From Phoebastria nigripes (Eukaryota > Chordata > Aves > Procellariiformes > Diomedeidae): a stretch of DNA of 64,000 bases. Each line of letters opens with the position of its first letter. Position 1 is the first letter of the stretch. The position numbers and the translations under genes are program-made. Positions 26,507 to 41,225 of this stretch are shown here, piece after piece. The notes beneath the pieces were generated by a model. It made no database searches and was not told where the DNA came from. It saw only the letters and a list, made by a program, of their open reading frames with translations. Location: NCBI GenBank assembly GCA_035582835.1, contig JAYKAV010000012.1, positions 2,321,877 to 2,385,876 of the forward strand. Direction: 5' to 3'.

Positions 26507-29500
26507 GCTTTTTACTCATCTTCAGGTATGAGATAAAAACAAGTACTTCATGGATAAGGTCCTGGCAAGACAAATAGCCCATTTCCAATAACTGGGCAGC
26601 AGGAAAGGATGAATTACTGGGAGACACATTCTGCTTCTGGATGTATTTTTAAATCTGTTCTGTCTGACCTGATTCGGGTGATAATCTTTACAGCAGATAC
26701 AGATCCTCACTCGCAAGAGTAGGCTTATGTGAGCAGTGTTTCTCCCTTGGCTGGGACTCTGCATATCGCAATTCATAAAAAATTATTCATTCCAGCAGCA
26801 GGAGTCGTTTGAATAAGAAGTGGAGTATTCAGCTGAAAGGAGAGCACCATATGCATTAAGCAACCCGGGTGACTTATACCGGTGTCAACCTAGAAAGTCC
26901 CTCTGTGGCTGAAAACGCAAAAATCATATGCGTTATGAAGTCTGCAGTTCTTCGGGGGAAGAGGAGCACAAGCCTTCTTCATCTTCTGCCCCGTAACAAC
27001 TCTCTCGATGCTCTGAGGCACGGATTTGGTCTTTTTGTTGTTCATAAAGAAAACGGTGGGTCCCTCTGGGTTACAACATCAGCCTCCTGCTCGGGTGAGA
27101 GGCTCATCCTGATGCCATCCAGAAGACCACGGCAGCAAGAGAAACCAGGGATGGGGACGAGCTCCTTGTTGCGTGTGTCCAGTGCCTGCTGCAACAGGAA
27201 AATCCCATCCTCAGCTGAGGCCTTTAGCTGGTACAGCAATAGAAATAACAAATAGGAGACATAAATTTAGGGTTTTCTACTGTTTATATTGATATAAATG
27301 GGAGCTCTGTGAAAGTAAGAAGTGCCTGAGGGCAATAAAATGTAGAATAATGAATAATAATATACTTCTATATTAACCTTTCTGTTACAGCGCTGGCTAG
27401 ACACCACCTAGGTCGTGATCTCATTGCCGTGGCAGCTGTATAATTTTATAAAAGTGATAATGATGATACTTAGCCAATAGATATCTATTTCCATAATAGA
27501 AGCTTTATAGCTTAAAATCCCAGATTTGCCCTAAGTATGGCAAGCTGAATTTCCTTTGTACGTGCTTTATGTCACGTATATAAGAAGTCAAATGTGACAT
27601 CAACTGTTATAATTGGCAACTATTAAGAAAGAAAACAACTGCAAAGCATTTTTAGGGCATGAAGGAAGTTAATAAAATCACTTAATATTATGGCCTTTTT
27701 ATTGAATAAGAAGGTCAAGAAAATATTTGTAGAGTATCTTAATGGCTCCATAATACTATGTAGTGTGTGGCTCAGGCAACATAATAAAATCTGAAAAAAG
27801 ACTAGTTGTCTTAAAATTGATCTTATCATTCTGCACCTAATGCTTTTATCCCAGATTTAATGTCAGTAAATTAAACTATTTTGGCTTGAATGCTAGGAAA
27901 ACCAGAAAATTATTTGAGTAGCTGCTTTCAACTCACTTGGCATCAGTAATCATAGTAAGTGATGATTTACTAGCTGGGTAAATAAAATTTGTATAACTAG
28001 CAATCATTAGCGTGGACATACTTTGGACAAAATAGAGAAGAATAAAAATATCATAAACTGATAAAATCACTACTCGTATGAAATTGGGTCAATATGTGGT
28101 ATTTGCTCACAAGCCACATGGGCTGAGAATGAAAACACTTTCGGTAGATGAGAAATGCAGTAGGTCAACAACTTTGTGTTTTAATTAGGCTTAATTATTT
28201 TCCTTATTAAATAACCCCAGAGCCCTTGAAGTCACTGCCGACACCTGAAATAGATGCTTCACAGCCTGTGCTAGTGATTTGGTAAACAAGAAGTGACAGA
28301 AGTCTCTCTCAAAAAATACCCGGTTCATCCACGCCAACAGCACGTGATCGTCGTGGATCTTCACGAGCCACCCGCCCGCAGTTCACCTCCTGAGATGCTG
28401 GAGATTTCACTTGGCTGCTGCTGATTTCACTGGTGATAGTTCAGCGTTCGATCCCCTATTTTATTCTCTTTCTTCTCCCAGGGGATTGCTGTTTTTCGGG
28501 TACCTCCCTGCCCTCCTGCGCAGCCGTCTTTCTCATCTGCAGCACGTCCTTTCCCCATCGATGTGTGCCTGACGCCTTCCCCATGATAAATGCCTCCTCT
28601 GCGAACCTGCCTTTTTTCCCCTCCGTAGTGCAGCTGACCATGGCAAACCGCATCGCGAGGCTTGGAGCCTGGTTTATCCTCCAAAGCACGTAGAATTCCC
28701 TCGGCCATCTCTGCCAGGGAAGCTGAGCGTTACGCTTTCAGGCAGAAAATGGGCAACATGTAACATCAAATGGAAGGAGAGATGCAAGATTAATGTTAGA
28801 AATAAATCATCTGGGGGTTTTTTGGGTGTAAAAAGCAACCGCAAGTCAGCAAGCCTCATTTTCTGGTTGAGAATCGAGCCGCTCTTCTAAGCGTTCCCGG
28901 CTCCGCAGCGCTGTGGCATCCTTCTTCCTTAGCGATGCTCTGGTCCGGGAGGACCCGAGAGGGTTTCTGAGAGCGGAGGGGGAGGCTGGAGGGCTGTGAG
29001 TGTTTCCTGGGGCAGGGCTGGGTGCTCTGCTGGCACCCTCCGTCCCGATGACTGACCGTAAACAGCGCAGAATAAGATGCCCAGATAAAATTTGACATGC
29101 AGAGCCTGACTCCAGCCAGCTGGGGATGGAGATGTTCCCATCTTCCCCCAGTAATTTCTAATTTCAATCACTTAAGCACTGCTGATAACGCCTATCCTGA
29201 TCAAAGGGCTGCTTAGGCTGGCAGCGTGAGCATCCCACTGAGCAAAGCAGGGAAACAGCCAAAAGTGCTCGGGTTTCGGTGGCATCACAGCCAAGTGACG
29301 CTCGTCCCTCCCCTTGCCTGGACTTCACCAGCCCTCCGTGGTGCTTGAGATCGGGTCTCTTTCCCCAACCGCCCCCCCTTTTCTTTTTTTATTTTTTAAA
29401 GTCTGTTTCATCACTATGTAGTTAATTTATATATTAATCCTGGGGTGGAAAATAAATGAACCCATTAGGTAGTATCATCTCTCTATGTGTAAGAATAATG

Positions 29501-31180
29501 ATTTAATCAAATCACAGTGATTTAAAGTAATAAGAGATTTATTTTAATTTGTAAAATCTCATAAAATAACTATCTATATCTCTTAGAGGTATTTGCTGAA
29601 AAAAGTAATTTTCTTAAGTATGATATATGGGGAACATTTGGGAAATCACTAAATCTTGTCATACAAGTGTAATACTTGGCCATGTACAAGAGTAAGAAGT
29701 GATTATTCCTACTTTTACATTTAAGCATCCAGCTTTTTTGGTTGGGTCATCTAATTCCCTGAGCCCCTGAACCCAAAACTCTTATTCTTATGTTTAGCAC
29801 TATGCATGTAAGTTGTCTTAATGTCTTTAGTTCAAAAAGATTAAGCTTAAGCACAGGCTTAAGTCTGGCAGTATTATAGAGAACGCATTTGCCTGTATTT
29901 CAACTTCAATGTTTTTGAATCATATTAATTCAAAAAAGTATCTAAAATTAGATATGCATTTTAGATGTCTCTCTGACTCAAACCCACTGACTTTGATAGG
30001 ATGGGTTGTGTTTGCAGGACAGCTTTGTGGTACATGGGAAGCGTAGAAATAGTCGTAACTAAGATAAGAGACTTAAGACAGAATGTGTATTTTGTATTTT
30101 TTTTGAGGCTATTACAAACATCGGCTTTTTCCAAGAGTTACAGGTCAGTCTGAATATGGTGAAAAGTTACCTAATGTTGCTATTGTTAATCCCCCTGTGA
30201 TTTCAGGAGTTCCTTCGCTCTACACCAACCTGCAAAGGGGACACGCTGTATTTTGCAGTGTCTAACCACGTATTTTTGTCACGTGTGATCAACAGTGGAA
30301 CAAGTGGTGCGGAAGCTCCTAGTCACGGACCATTTTTCATTCGCCCCTTTGGAAAAGGAGCTGCCCATCACCACACACCACTGCCCGGGGGCTTGTAAAC
30401 CTTTTGCCCGACTTTGTGGCACCACNGTGCTCCTAAGCAGGTGCCCATGCTCGTCTCTGCTGTGCTCGTGCCTCGTGCCAGACGAAGAACTGCTGGAGTC
30501 ATGGCTATTAAATAAACTCATGTGACATAAATCCTTACTCATTATCTCACAATATTTGCATGGCACTAATCTTTGCATAGATCCATCATAGCCTTACGAT
30601 TAGTGTTCAAAATACAATAATACTGAAGATATGTAACTACTTTACCGTACAAACTGTTCTTTAATAGGAATTTAAATTATGAAACTCATCGTGGGGTTTC
30701 CTAAACTCCGCTGACAAGGTTGGTTGCGTGGTAGCAATATCGCCACACTAGCAAATGATCAGCATTTGCTGAGAATTGAATATTTGGGTTTTGCTTTGCT
30801 TATTAGCCATGCNTCTAATGTGAAGTTTAAAAATAGTAAGATCTTTAAATTGATCCTATTTTCTCTTAATTGAAAAATACATTTCTCCTCTAGGTTTCTT
30901 TTTTTTAAAGTTGCTTTAAAGTACATCTAGCACAATTACCTTTCTGAAAATAATGGTGGAAAAAAAAATGAAATGGTGGTGATTTGTTGGCTCAAATCAC
31001 AGAGCAACAAGTGTGGTGTGTATTCAGTCCAGCCAGTGTATTTCAGACAATCATAATAACTTCTCTGACAGTGTTCTCAGGAATGATATAGGGAAAAAAC
31101 AGGGGGAAAAAACCATTCTAGGAGCAGTGAGATTCCACTGAGCATTCTTTACTAATCTTTAAATTGGATGAAAATTTCAT

Positions 31181-31255
31181 CTAGTGTGAACTGGCACAGT
31201 TCCATTAATTCAGTGGAGGTGCACAGGTTTACACCAGACAATATGAAGCAGCCTA
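31181..31255. repeat. possible ancient CR1/L3-type LINE fragment
   Basis: The segment GTGTGAACTGGCACAGTTCC, then ATTAATTCAGTGGAGGTGCA, then CAGGTTTACACCAGAC follows the phrase 'gtgtaaat..agctccattgaagtcaatggagttacac.gatttacaccag' common to very old amniote CR1/L3 remnants. It is diverged and short. Orientation is not assigned. Confidence 0.5.
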
Positions 31256-34200
31256 GTTTTTCTCCTCTGGTGTGTTGTACCCCAGCTGTGCACGTGTGCC
31301 AGCACTTTGTGTAAAAGTTGTAAATATTTATCAAATAAAAAATGGTGCCTGTGAGCATGCTCCTGGCCTTGCTCCTATGGAGCAATGTAGGACTCTTTCC
31401 ACTTAGGCGGTCCTGGCTACGGGGGACTTTTCTTGGTCCTACGTATGTAGGGAAGGAGGCAATTCGCAAAGGTGATGCCTTCTGGAGGTCTTCTCTGGGA
31501 TTTTGGCTATGTGGGAGCAGCAGTGCTGTGATCTGCAGTGCAGCCAGAAACAGCCAGTGGGTGCACAGTACTTCCACCCAGTAAGGAATTAACAGAAATT
31601 TGGCCTGCTACTTAACTCCATCCCTCTGTCAGTCAGTCACTTGCCTGCTTGTCTTGATCAATAGAAAATAATGATAAAAAATGTACACTCTTTAACAGGG
31701 ATCTATATTCCTTCTCGAGAATGCAGAGGGATCATTAAAAAAATCAATGAGAATGTTGTTATATGTTATTAAATCTGTAAAGGTTTAGAGTAATTCTTAT
31801 GGAATTCTATTACAGTTTTATCAAGATTTATTGATTTTATCTTATTAAGTTATAGAGCACTTTTCCCAGAGGTCAGTTAGTTTGGCACATTGGTAACGTA
31901 TGCCGTTTCTCTTTCTGAGCCATATATATATTGCAGATCTTATGACTGAATATCCCCTTTGAAATGCTCTTTTAATTATGAGTAAGACTAATACACATGG
32001 GTTTACAGGAAAACAGGTTTAGCTTGTATGTATCTAAAAATCTAAGAGTATTTTCTAAATTTTCTTCTGACCCATCCACATGAATATTTTCCTTAGGAAA
32101 TTTCAGCTCAGAGGTTCAGAAATTGTGCTGTCCTTTTCTAGAGACTGTGNACAGAAACACTCATAAGTCACTAATTTGTCGTTAATTTAGCAGAACAGCT
32201 GTGGCAGGAGAGTCTTACTAAATGATTTCCCTAAAACATGGGAAACCCAGGTTAAGTCCCTGCCTTAGGATAAACACAGCAGGAGGAGGTTCTCTGCCAT
32301 CACAGGTCGGCTCTTTTCCTGCAGCTCGTGCAGTTTTATTCTGGGAAATTTTCATTTCAAGCTGCAAAAACCATGTTAAGGGTTGGACAAGCCATACTCA
32401 GTACATGGAGTTGACTCAAATATTCAGTGGTGCTTAAATACACCACTGAGGTTTTCTCCTATCCCATCTTGGTGGTTTGCTTGCAGGTTTCCATGATTTG
32501 ATTGCAGTCCTTCAGGTGCTGGCTTCCAACTAGACAGCACAGCATCAAGTTAGTATGGCTTNTTGCTTAGGGTTTGTCACCATTCTGAAGCATCCTGATG
32601 TATTTGTTGCAGGAGAGACCTACACATACTTTCTAGTGAGGCTGCAGGTAAAATTTTAATTTGCTTTCAGGCTGTTTCTGGAAGACCCCAATACTTATTT
32701 TTCTGGTTTGATTTTTGGAGATGATGTACATTGTGTCTTACGAGCAGTGGGCTTTGGATGGAAGTCATGAACAGTAGACTCAGAATTAGGAAAATATGTG
32801 TTATAGTTGGGTCAATAGTGCACAAAGCTAATACAAGGAGACAGATTGACCCCACTCCTAATCTTCTTTCTTATTTGAAAACATCTGTTTACATGCTGTC
32901 TATTTTTATCCCATAGTGGATGGATTGCTATGCTAATTTAACGATGCCATATGTTTTTCCTCTGACTCAATTTCATTGTGTGGCGTGCCAGATTGAGTCA
33001 ATCTACCCACCTATTTCAGTTAGAAAAATTGTTGGCTATGGTGCAAGGAACTTTTTTCTCCCTTTCAATGGCATATGTATTTACTGTCATTTCTAACTGC
33101 AAAATCAAAAGGAACCATGTGATCATGCAATATAGAGAGATGGTTTAGTATCTCTAAGACCTTGCTGCTTCTGTGCTTCCACCTTCTTCTGCAATGCTAG
33201 TACAGGCTGTAAAGCCAAGTGAAGGGACAAAATAGGTGTTCTGAGATTTGCATCTTCAATGGATTTGCACTTTTCGGATGCCAGATAATTTACTTCTGAG
33301 CCTCTCAGTGTGCAACCAGCATTTTTCAAGTCCTTTTTACGATTGATCTGCTTTATCCAGGTTTCAGATTTGCATACCTCAACAACCTTCTTAGTAAAAG
33401 GAAAAACTCCTTTGTAACCTGAACTTGAACTGGGATTGCAGTTCTGGAAGGTTACATGAAAAATACTGGCTCTAAACTGTCTCTGTAAGCAAAAGCTCTG
33501 ATGTTGCGTGTTGCAGGCTGAAGACAGGTAACTAGAGAGACTTAGGAAAACTACTCGTCACTAGTAACAGTGGTGAACGTCCTGCTGTTTGAATATGCTT
33601 GTTATAAGACTGATACAACTCTCTGAAGAGAATGGGCACAGCCCCCTTACTTCACAAGAACTGTCAGATTTGGGAAAGCCTGTAAAACTAAGCAGGGATT
33701 TCAGCTGCCAGCAGTCTGTAACCTGGCTAAAGGGGTGGAACAATGAGTGCCTGTTTTGTGGCACCTCTGGTGCAGAGGTGATAAACCTTTTCCACGTTCT
33801 ATGCCAGGAATACTTGGCTGTGTCACTCCGTGTACTCGTCCTTCTGAACAGATGAGAGAATACAGCTTCTGTCGGCTACAAAAAGAAAAAAAGACAAGAA
33901 AAAAAGACAAAAGACTTCNCTTATGAGTGCGTAGATGTGCACTAATACATTTGTCCTCATGCAAATCTTTTGTTTGCCAAGCAAAACCAAAAGTATACTG
34001 GGATAGTAATAAAATAAAAATGTTGTGGTGATCTCCGCTCGTCCCTGCTCTCGTGCTCCTGAGGACACACCGGTGTCCGTCGGGAGCAGCTTCACCCCGG
34101 CCGGGGCGGGTGCTGACCCGAGTCTGTTGTCACACCGTGCTCTCCTGGGAGCTTTAGTCATTGCAGTAAGAAAGGTCAGATTTCTGCCATCGTACTAGTA

Positions 34201-34675
34201 CTTAGGATCTCTGTCTATTGATTTGCAATCATTTGTATGCATAAAGGTTTCCTTAGGCTCTAAGGAGTTGTCTCAGCTTTGAAAGAGAATAACGGAGAGA
34301 CGAGTGCTTAAATACAGCAAAGTGAAGCAGCAGCGCGCAGGGCGGTTAGTAATGCGATGGTCCTTTTGGTCTAAAGTTACCATTGCTTATTGGGAAAATA
34401 AGTATTTGTTTCAGAGTTCTGTATGGTACTGTGAGGAAAATCCATTAAAATGAGCACGATCCTTGAAGGGATACTGTCTGAGCTGTTAAAGGGTATTTGG
34501 CTCGGTTTTAAACATAGAATTTGAAAACTTGATAGAGAAAATCCCTACACTGTGGCAGGCCTACTTTGATGTCAGAATTTAATGAACTGTATAATTTTGT
34601 AGTACAGTTTTAATTCTTGTTATTTGCCCTCCTGGTTTGTAAGCTTTTAGATATACCTTTTCTTTAATTGCTATA

Positions 34676-34745
34676 NGTACACACATATATATATACGTAT
34701 ATACAGACATATACACACACGTATATAGACATACATATATACAGT
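34676..34745 (+). repeat. CA/TA-type microsatellite
   Basis: Alternating purine-pyrimidine sequence (acacacatatatatacgtatat and similar) runs for about 70 bases. It is an imperfect simple repeat that starts next to an N. Confidence 0.9.
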
Positions 34746-35683
34746 GATATACATTTCTGCAAAAAAATAAAGCAAGCCAAAGCAAGATATTTTTTCTTTT
34801 CTGGCAAGTTGGTGAGGTGCTACAGAGAGATATAGCGTGGTTAAGAGCCATGTGAAAACTATGAACTAGTCACTGCTACACAACTATTCAACAGTTGTTA
34901 TGTGGTTTCTTTCAGTGAATACAGAGGACTNTCTGTTTTGAAAAAAAGACGACTCGGGGGCTTCGGTTGTCTTTACTGAACTTCAACTCAGCTGTTAAAA
35001 AATTACCATTTTTCCCCCGTTATTTTAATACTGGAGTTGTATGTCAGTTTTCCTCTTGCAGCGCTGCAAGCTGTTTGTGGCTACGTGGCTTCAGTTACAA
35101 ACTGATCTTACAGGTCTAAGGAAGGGAACCTTCCCCCCCACTTCAGGATGTCTAATCCAAGCGTCTGGTGAATTGCGGTGATTCACAGTTACCTCTTAGA
35201 AGTTTTGCTCTCTGAGTTTATCTGTACCTTTGTGGAAGGAAATTAAGGGAAAAATACACGCTACGAAAACAGTAAGGTGCACTGATAATGGCCAGTGTAG
35301 TCAGATGAAACTGCCTTCTCTGGAGGTCTGGAGAGGTTAATTACAAAATTAGTTTTATTGAGCTCAGCCTAATATCAGCTGCACCGTATAATTTATTTTC
35401 ATTCCTTATTGTTATATATCTAACCCACGCTTTTTGCTTATAACTCTTCTTTTATATTAATCTCTGTTTTACATATATCTTACCTAGCTTTATACCTCAC
35501 AGTTAGCAGCAAAGTAATTTACTTGCAAGATGCAGCTGATTAGATAAAACGTGCAACGGACTTCCTTTCTTTCCGCAGGCATCTCGAGTGGATAGAGATG
35601 TGAACGTGTGCTGGATATTGAAGAAGATATAAACAGAGTATTTGTTTTTCAGGCTGCGGTACTTCCCGTGCAGTATGAGCTAG

Positions 35684-35962
<279 letters not shown>

Positions 35963-38900
35963 TGAATTTTTGTAGACTATAGAGAAAATGGAACAGCAGC
36001 ATCAGCCTTGCAGGACAAGAGAAGTAGATGGAAAGAGTCAGAAAATACATTCTCTATTTCTTCCTTTTTCTGGCTGTCCATCCAGCAGGAAAATCAATAT
36101 TGTCCATGGGTCCCAGAAGTACTTTTTTTTGAGTGCAGGGTGGCTTGGGGGTCTTTTGTTAGTTTTAGATGAAGACTATTTCCACAGCTTGTGCCCTGTC
36201 ACCCATCTCCAGATCACAAATTGGCCACCTGCTATGTCAAAGCACCATCTGCCCACGGTCGTATACTAACCAGGTGCGTTTGAATGTAACTTTTGAGGGA
36301 AATGCACCTGTAGGCAAGTATTAGCACAGAGTGAAATGTTTTCATTGTGGGTAGCACAAAATTGCTGATCAGATTTTTGTTCTCACTAATGTTATTTAAG
36401 AAATTGGGGTTAAATAAATTTTTGCAGCCTCAACTCAGTAACATAGAAAACACACTGCCTGCATTTGTGACTGAGGCTCCTGACCTTTAGTAGCATCTTG
36501 TTTGACCTCTGTTGTTTTCTGGGGGCTGACAGATTCACTCCTCTTTTCCTTTTATGAGGTACTACCCACCATTTGAAATACATATTTTCCAGGAATTCCT
36601 GTTTCTGATCACATGGAGATTCAAGGAATTATTTTTAGTTACAGAGGTGCCCAGGTAATGGTGGGGTGATTTCATTTTTAAATGAGTTATGCAGTTCTCA
36701 GCACAACCACCATCATGGTGCGGGGTGATAGAGTTCATTAAACTTGAAGAGTTTATTTTGAAAGGGAATGATGGGCGAGACGCGTGTTCTGGAGTCATTC
36801 AGATGTGGGCCTGACCAAGTGCTACCAGATGATCCATAGGGACAATAGCAGCACTGCCAGTTAATGATCTTCTGCTGAATTAAGGTATTAGATTGCGGGT
36901 ACCTGTCTAGAAAAAATATTTCTAAAACTCAAAGAAGTAGGGAGTCTGCCTTCAAACTGCCAGGTCCCTGGTGAGCCTGTGTTTGTGGCGTGAACGTCTG
37001 TAGTGTGGGGTTGGGACATTTGCTTAGGGCTTAAAATGCAGCGGATAAGCTTTGGCCAGAACATATCTCCTGTGATACAGATGGTAAAGCCAGTAACGCC
37101 GTCTGACGTCCGCCCTGCCCTTGCCTCCCTTTGCCCTTCCTTCCGTCTCCTTTTAATTTTTCACAGCAGCAGTTTAAATGTGTTGTGTTGAATAATTGCC
37201 TTGAATTTTGATCAAAGGAAATTAGTTCATAGGAGGATATGTTTTACTTTGAATGAAAATTGATGAAAACTTTCCATATTTCATATCATCTGCTTTTGGT
37301 TTCCATTCATGGATGGGAGTAGGAGTGTTGTGCATAGAAACAGTGCAGTTGCCGCTGGGAATACACTGCTGTTAAAACTGGCATTTGGAATCTCCCTCAA
37401 AGGCTGGAATTTGACTAAAAATTGCTAAAAGATCTTTAGGATAATTTCTGAAAGTGTCTTATCACCCTTATTGTTTATGCCATTATTTTATTACAATTGC
37501 TCGCAGCCTGTGCTTTCTGATGCGAACGTAAAAATGGTGCGCTGCCTTCCCTCGGCATAGATTCAGCAGAAACATTTATTTTCAATGGCTAACTTACCCT
37601 ATCGAACTGAAATACCGCATTATAGCTCGATATTGTACCAAATGACATGCCCTGCCATCTTCCTTCCCTCTTCTACAACCTGAAGTAAGTTGTGCATCAG
37701 AAAAAGCATTAGCTTTGAATTATATTGCTAGTATGAGAGTCATAATGTCCCACTGATGTAATAATATTATGAATGATCATCATCATTATTTTAAAATTTG
37801 ATTGGTAATTTGTAATGCAGCAAGGTACTAGGCTACAGGCCATCGGTTTCTGACAGCAATAGTGCTCCTGAGCACTGGCATGAGGTGTGGGAGGCTCGTG
37901 CTCCAAATGGAGATGCTCGCACGTAGCAGGGAGCCGCTCAGTGCTCGTGGCCACAGACTGCGATCAAGAAGAAAAGCTGCTCCAAGAAGGCACCCTGTGG
38001 GCAACTTACCTTTTCATATCACAACTTTCTGAAATATTTCTATATGCAGAACTTCTACATTATTGTCATTTATTAAAGCATGGAAAATTTTCCCTGATTG
38101 GGATGGTTAAGATGTAGAATGAGAAAATGAAAATACATTTAGCCCACTCCACCTTATTTCTAGATAGGATTAAATACACACACCACTGTAATTAATAATG
38201 CTGTTTCTAGCGATGGACTTATTTTGGCATGGTTCAGGGCATGATCCAGTGTTGCTAAGTTGTACTGCTGCCAAAGACACCTATATTGTTGGGCAGATGT
38301 TTTCTGCTGGGATGCAGGCCATTTGAAAGCGGTGCATACACATACGGCAGAAAGAGCCGAGTCCCTTGCTTTTCCCCAGAGAAGAGAAGGATCGGTTCCT
38401 TATGCAATAANGGGGGTAACTCCAGTGGGGTGCTGCCTTCTGTGCTTGCCCAGGCCCTGGAGTTGCTGCCTCTACCCTTGAGGGACGCTGCAGTTTGCTT
38501 TTGAGGACACTTCATCAAACTATATGGGGAATGTAAGGTAATCACTGAAACGGCATGATAGCAACAAGCATTGGCTTTAGACGGTTCATTGTTATACTAA
38601 GAATATTGGAGAGATTCACTTCAGTCATAACAGTCCATGTCAGGTTAACGTAGGAATATTTTGGAAAAAAGTAGTTTGTGGTACTATGCGTTATGGTAAA
38701 AATGTGCTTTTATAGAAAAGGATTAACAGAAGAAAATGACTGTCTTTGCAGAAGAGAGTAGTACTGTAGTTCATAGCTGTGATTCTGCAAAGGGAGCCAC
38801 GCCGAATGCTGTGCCCCCATCCCGTAACATGCAGAGATGGGGTCTGGGCTTTGCTTGTGAGCTCAGCTGAAGATATTTCACTGTACAAAACCATGTTGTA

Positions 38901-40137
38901 CTAATACTGCCAGTGCCGTGAGATGTAGGGAGTTAGAATTAACAGACGATAAAACAAGTTTTTTGTGTATGTATTGTCATGAACCAGGTTGTTCATAAGT
39001 TTCAAAGTGATTACTGAAATCAAATATACAGTGCTGAATATTTAATAGTATTGCACTGTACCACCTCCGTGCAGACAGCCGCAGTGTGCCTGCAGGTTGC
39101 TCTGCTAACAGCGAGCACCGGCGTCGTCGCCCCNTGGGTGCTCCCGGTTCCAACAGTAACATCTCCACCCGTGCTCACCGGCGGCAGAAAGAAGCGTACG
39201 CCAGAGAGAAATGCAAGCGCTTAGAATACACAGAGGCATCCGCTATACCAGAGCGCCTGCACTTTTAATGACCTGCCTCCTTGGCGGGTAACACTACCTG
39301 AAAAGGAAATTGCAACACTTGACTGTTTTCACTTATTAAACATAGCTTTTAATTCAGATAGCTTTACACTCAAGGAGACTTAATGAAGTGATATAAGGGT
39401 GATGTCACCTTGGATGTCATTTATCAGAATGTAGATTACCCAGAGAGCTTTTCTAATTATCTACAAGTGTAATCAGTCTGAAGGTACAGCCCAGATGATG
39501 GCTCAGACAATGACTTGCTCTCAAGAAAATGCTGGGAGAAGGCTCCCTGCAAGATGAAGTGACAGAAATTCAGCAAAAGGGTTCGTAAAAGAGGGACAGT
39601 TGTGTTTAGAATTTCAATTGGAACAGGAGAAAATGCCTCAAAGGGACCCCGATTCACCTTCCCGGGCAGTGTGTAGGCAGGAACTGTTCTGAATCCCCGC
39701 GGTGAATAGCGCACTGAGGAGCATCTCGTGCAGCCTTGTTGTGAGCAAATTCATGTGCCACGCTACACAGGGACTGAACTCCTAAACCCACCCGACCTGG
39801 GGCATCTCTGAGCCCTGGCCTTTGTCAGGTCCCTGAGGAAGGCTGGAGGGGGCATGGTGGAGGGATGATGCTGTGAGGGGGCTTGCCCCATCAGCAGGAT
39901 TTTACTGGGCAAAGATTGGGTGGCTCAGAGAGGCCAAATCCCTTTTAAAATGTAAGGAGCATCAATCAGGAAAAATCAGTCTAAGGACTGAGTTTATCTC
40001 ATCTGAAAATGTTACAAGGTAGTGTTGAAAGTCAGCGTCGGACAGAGGTGTCTTGGGTAAAAATAATAAAAAAGGCAGCAATTTGAGTATGTGTATATAC
40101 ACACACTCCCTTCTAAAGCTGGGGAGAGAATACCTCG

Positions 40138-40686
40138 TGCTTTGATGGTTTTGGCTGGGATAGAGTTAATTGTCTTCCTAGTAGCTGGTATAGTGCTGTG
40201 TTTTGGATTTAGTATGAGAATAATGTTGATAACACGCTGATGTTTTAGTTGTTGCTAAGCAGTGCTTACACTAAGCCAAGGACTTTTCAGCTTCTCATGC
40301 CCTACCGACTGAGAAGGCTGGGGGTGCACNAGAAGCTAGGAGGGGGCACAGCCAGGACAGCTGACCAAGCTGGCCATGGGATATTCCATACCATATGACA
40401 TCATGCTCAGTAAATAAACTGGGGGAAAGTTGGCCGGGGCGGGGGGACCGCTGCTTGGGGACTGGCTGGGCATTGGTCGGCAGGTGGTGAGCAATTGCCT
40501 CGTGCATCACTTGCTTTGTATATTCTTTTATTATTATTACTATTTTATTTCAATTATAAAACTGTCTTTATCTCAACCCACAAGTTTTCTCACTTTTACC
40601 CTTCCGATTCTCTCCCCCATCCCACCGGGGGGGAGTGAGCNAGCGGCTGGGGGGGGCTCAGTCGCTGGCTAGGGTTAAACACGACA
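40138..40686 (+). mobile_element. solo LTR of an ERVL-type (class III) avian endogenous retrovirus
   Basis: The sequence is one I recognise as an LTR widespread in neoavian birds. It opens with GGTTTTGGCTGGGATAGAGT and GTCTTCCTAGTAGCTGGTAT, has GGATTTAGTATGAGAATAAT in the middle, GTGAGCAATTGCCTCGTGCA further on, and ends near GGGTTAAACACGACA. A TATA-like AATAAA stretch at about 40408-40416 followed by the A/T-rich and C-rich downstream half suggests sense orientation to GRM7. Length is about 550 bp, near full for this family. No gag, pol or env sequence flanks it, so it is a solo LTR left by recombination. The 5' edge is uncertain by a few bases and I found no matching target-site duplication. 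Family placement is from memory of the sequence. Confidence 0.88.
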
Positions 40687-41192
40687 GAGGTACATCAGAG
40701 ACTTGATATAAGATCGGTGAACGTCCTGCCTTGCATCTCAGCCTGCTTTGGATACAACTGTTGTTTAGGGAGGGAAGAAAAGGTCAGATTTCCATTTAGT
40801 AAAGGAAGAGGTTAAAGTAGCAAAGGAATAGTTACCCTATACGTTTATACTTCACAATGAAGTTCGTGGCGTGTGCCATACATCTGTCAGAATTTCCTGT
40901 AACTGCTTTTTGTATGAGGGGATTTACCCTTTGAAGGGGAAGAAGCAATACAGAGTGCTGAGAGCTACGCTTGGTCTGGGTTTTCTCAAACCAAATGGTG
41001 TCTGAGAAATATATCATGTATCCAAAATGCTGGAAGCCCAAGTCTGGGTCCCCAGGGTTTGGCATGTCACCCCAAATGTGGCACTGTACTGGGTTTCATG
41101 ACCGTGGAAAAGGAGAGGTGGGGGAAGACAGCCCAGATAATTTTGGCAAACCACTTAATTATTTGTGGTTTGGTTTAAAATGATACCAGTAG

Positions 41193-41198
<6 letters not shown>

Positions 41199-41225
<27 letters not shown>
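41199..41225 (+). repeat. poly(T) run, about 27 bases
   Basis: An uninterrupted T tract within intron 5. On the minus strand it would be a poly(A), but no retrocopy is recognisable beside it. Confidence 0.9.

Larger units (their letters stand above)
19161..29400 (+). other. GRM7: GRM7 intron 4, middle part with G/C-rich patches
   Basis: This part mixes AT-rich DNA with several CpG-rich patches (about 19225-19440, 23730-24015, 25200-25760, 28320-28720). It has a G-run tract at 22992-23045, poly(A) runs at 23404-23419 and 26483-26506, a poly(T) run at 24600-24615 and an A/C run at 21867-21900. The long open frames at 23685-24411 on both strands owe their length to local high G+C, which lowers stop-codon frequency. 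I recognise no exon or RNA here. Confidence 0.85.

Noticed and set aside
40687..41200. Internal retroviral sequence next to the LTR
   Set aside because: No gag, protease, polymerase or envelope-like frame, no primer binding site and no second LTR are seen on either side.
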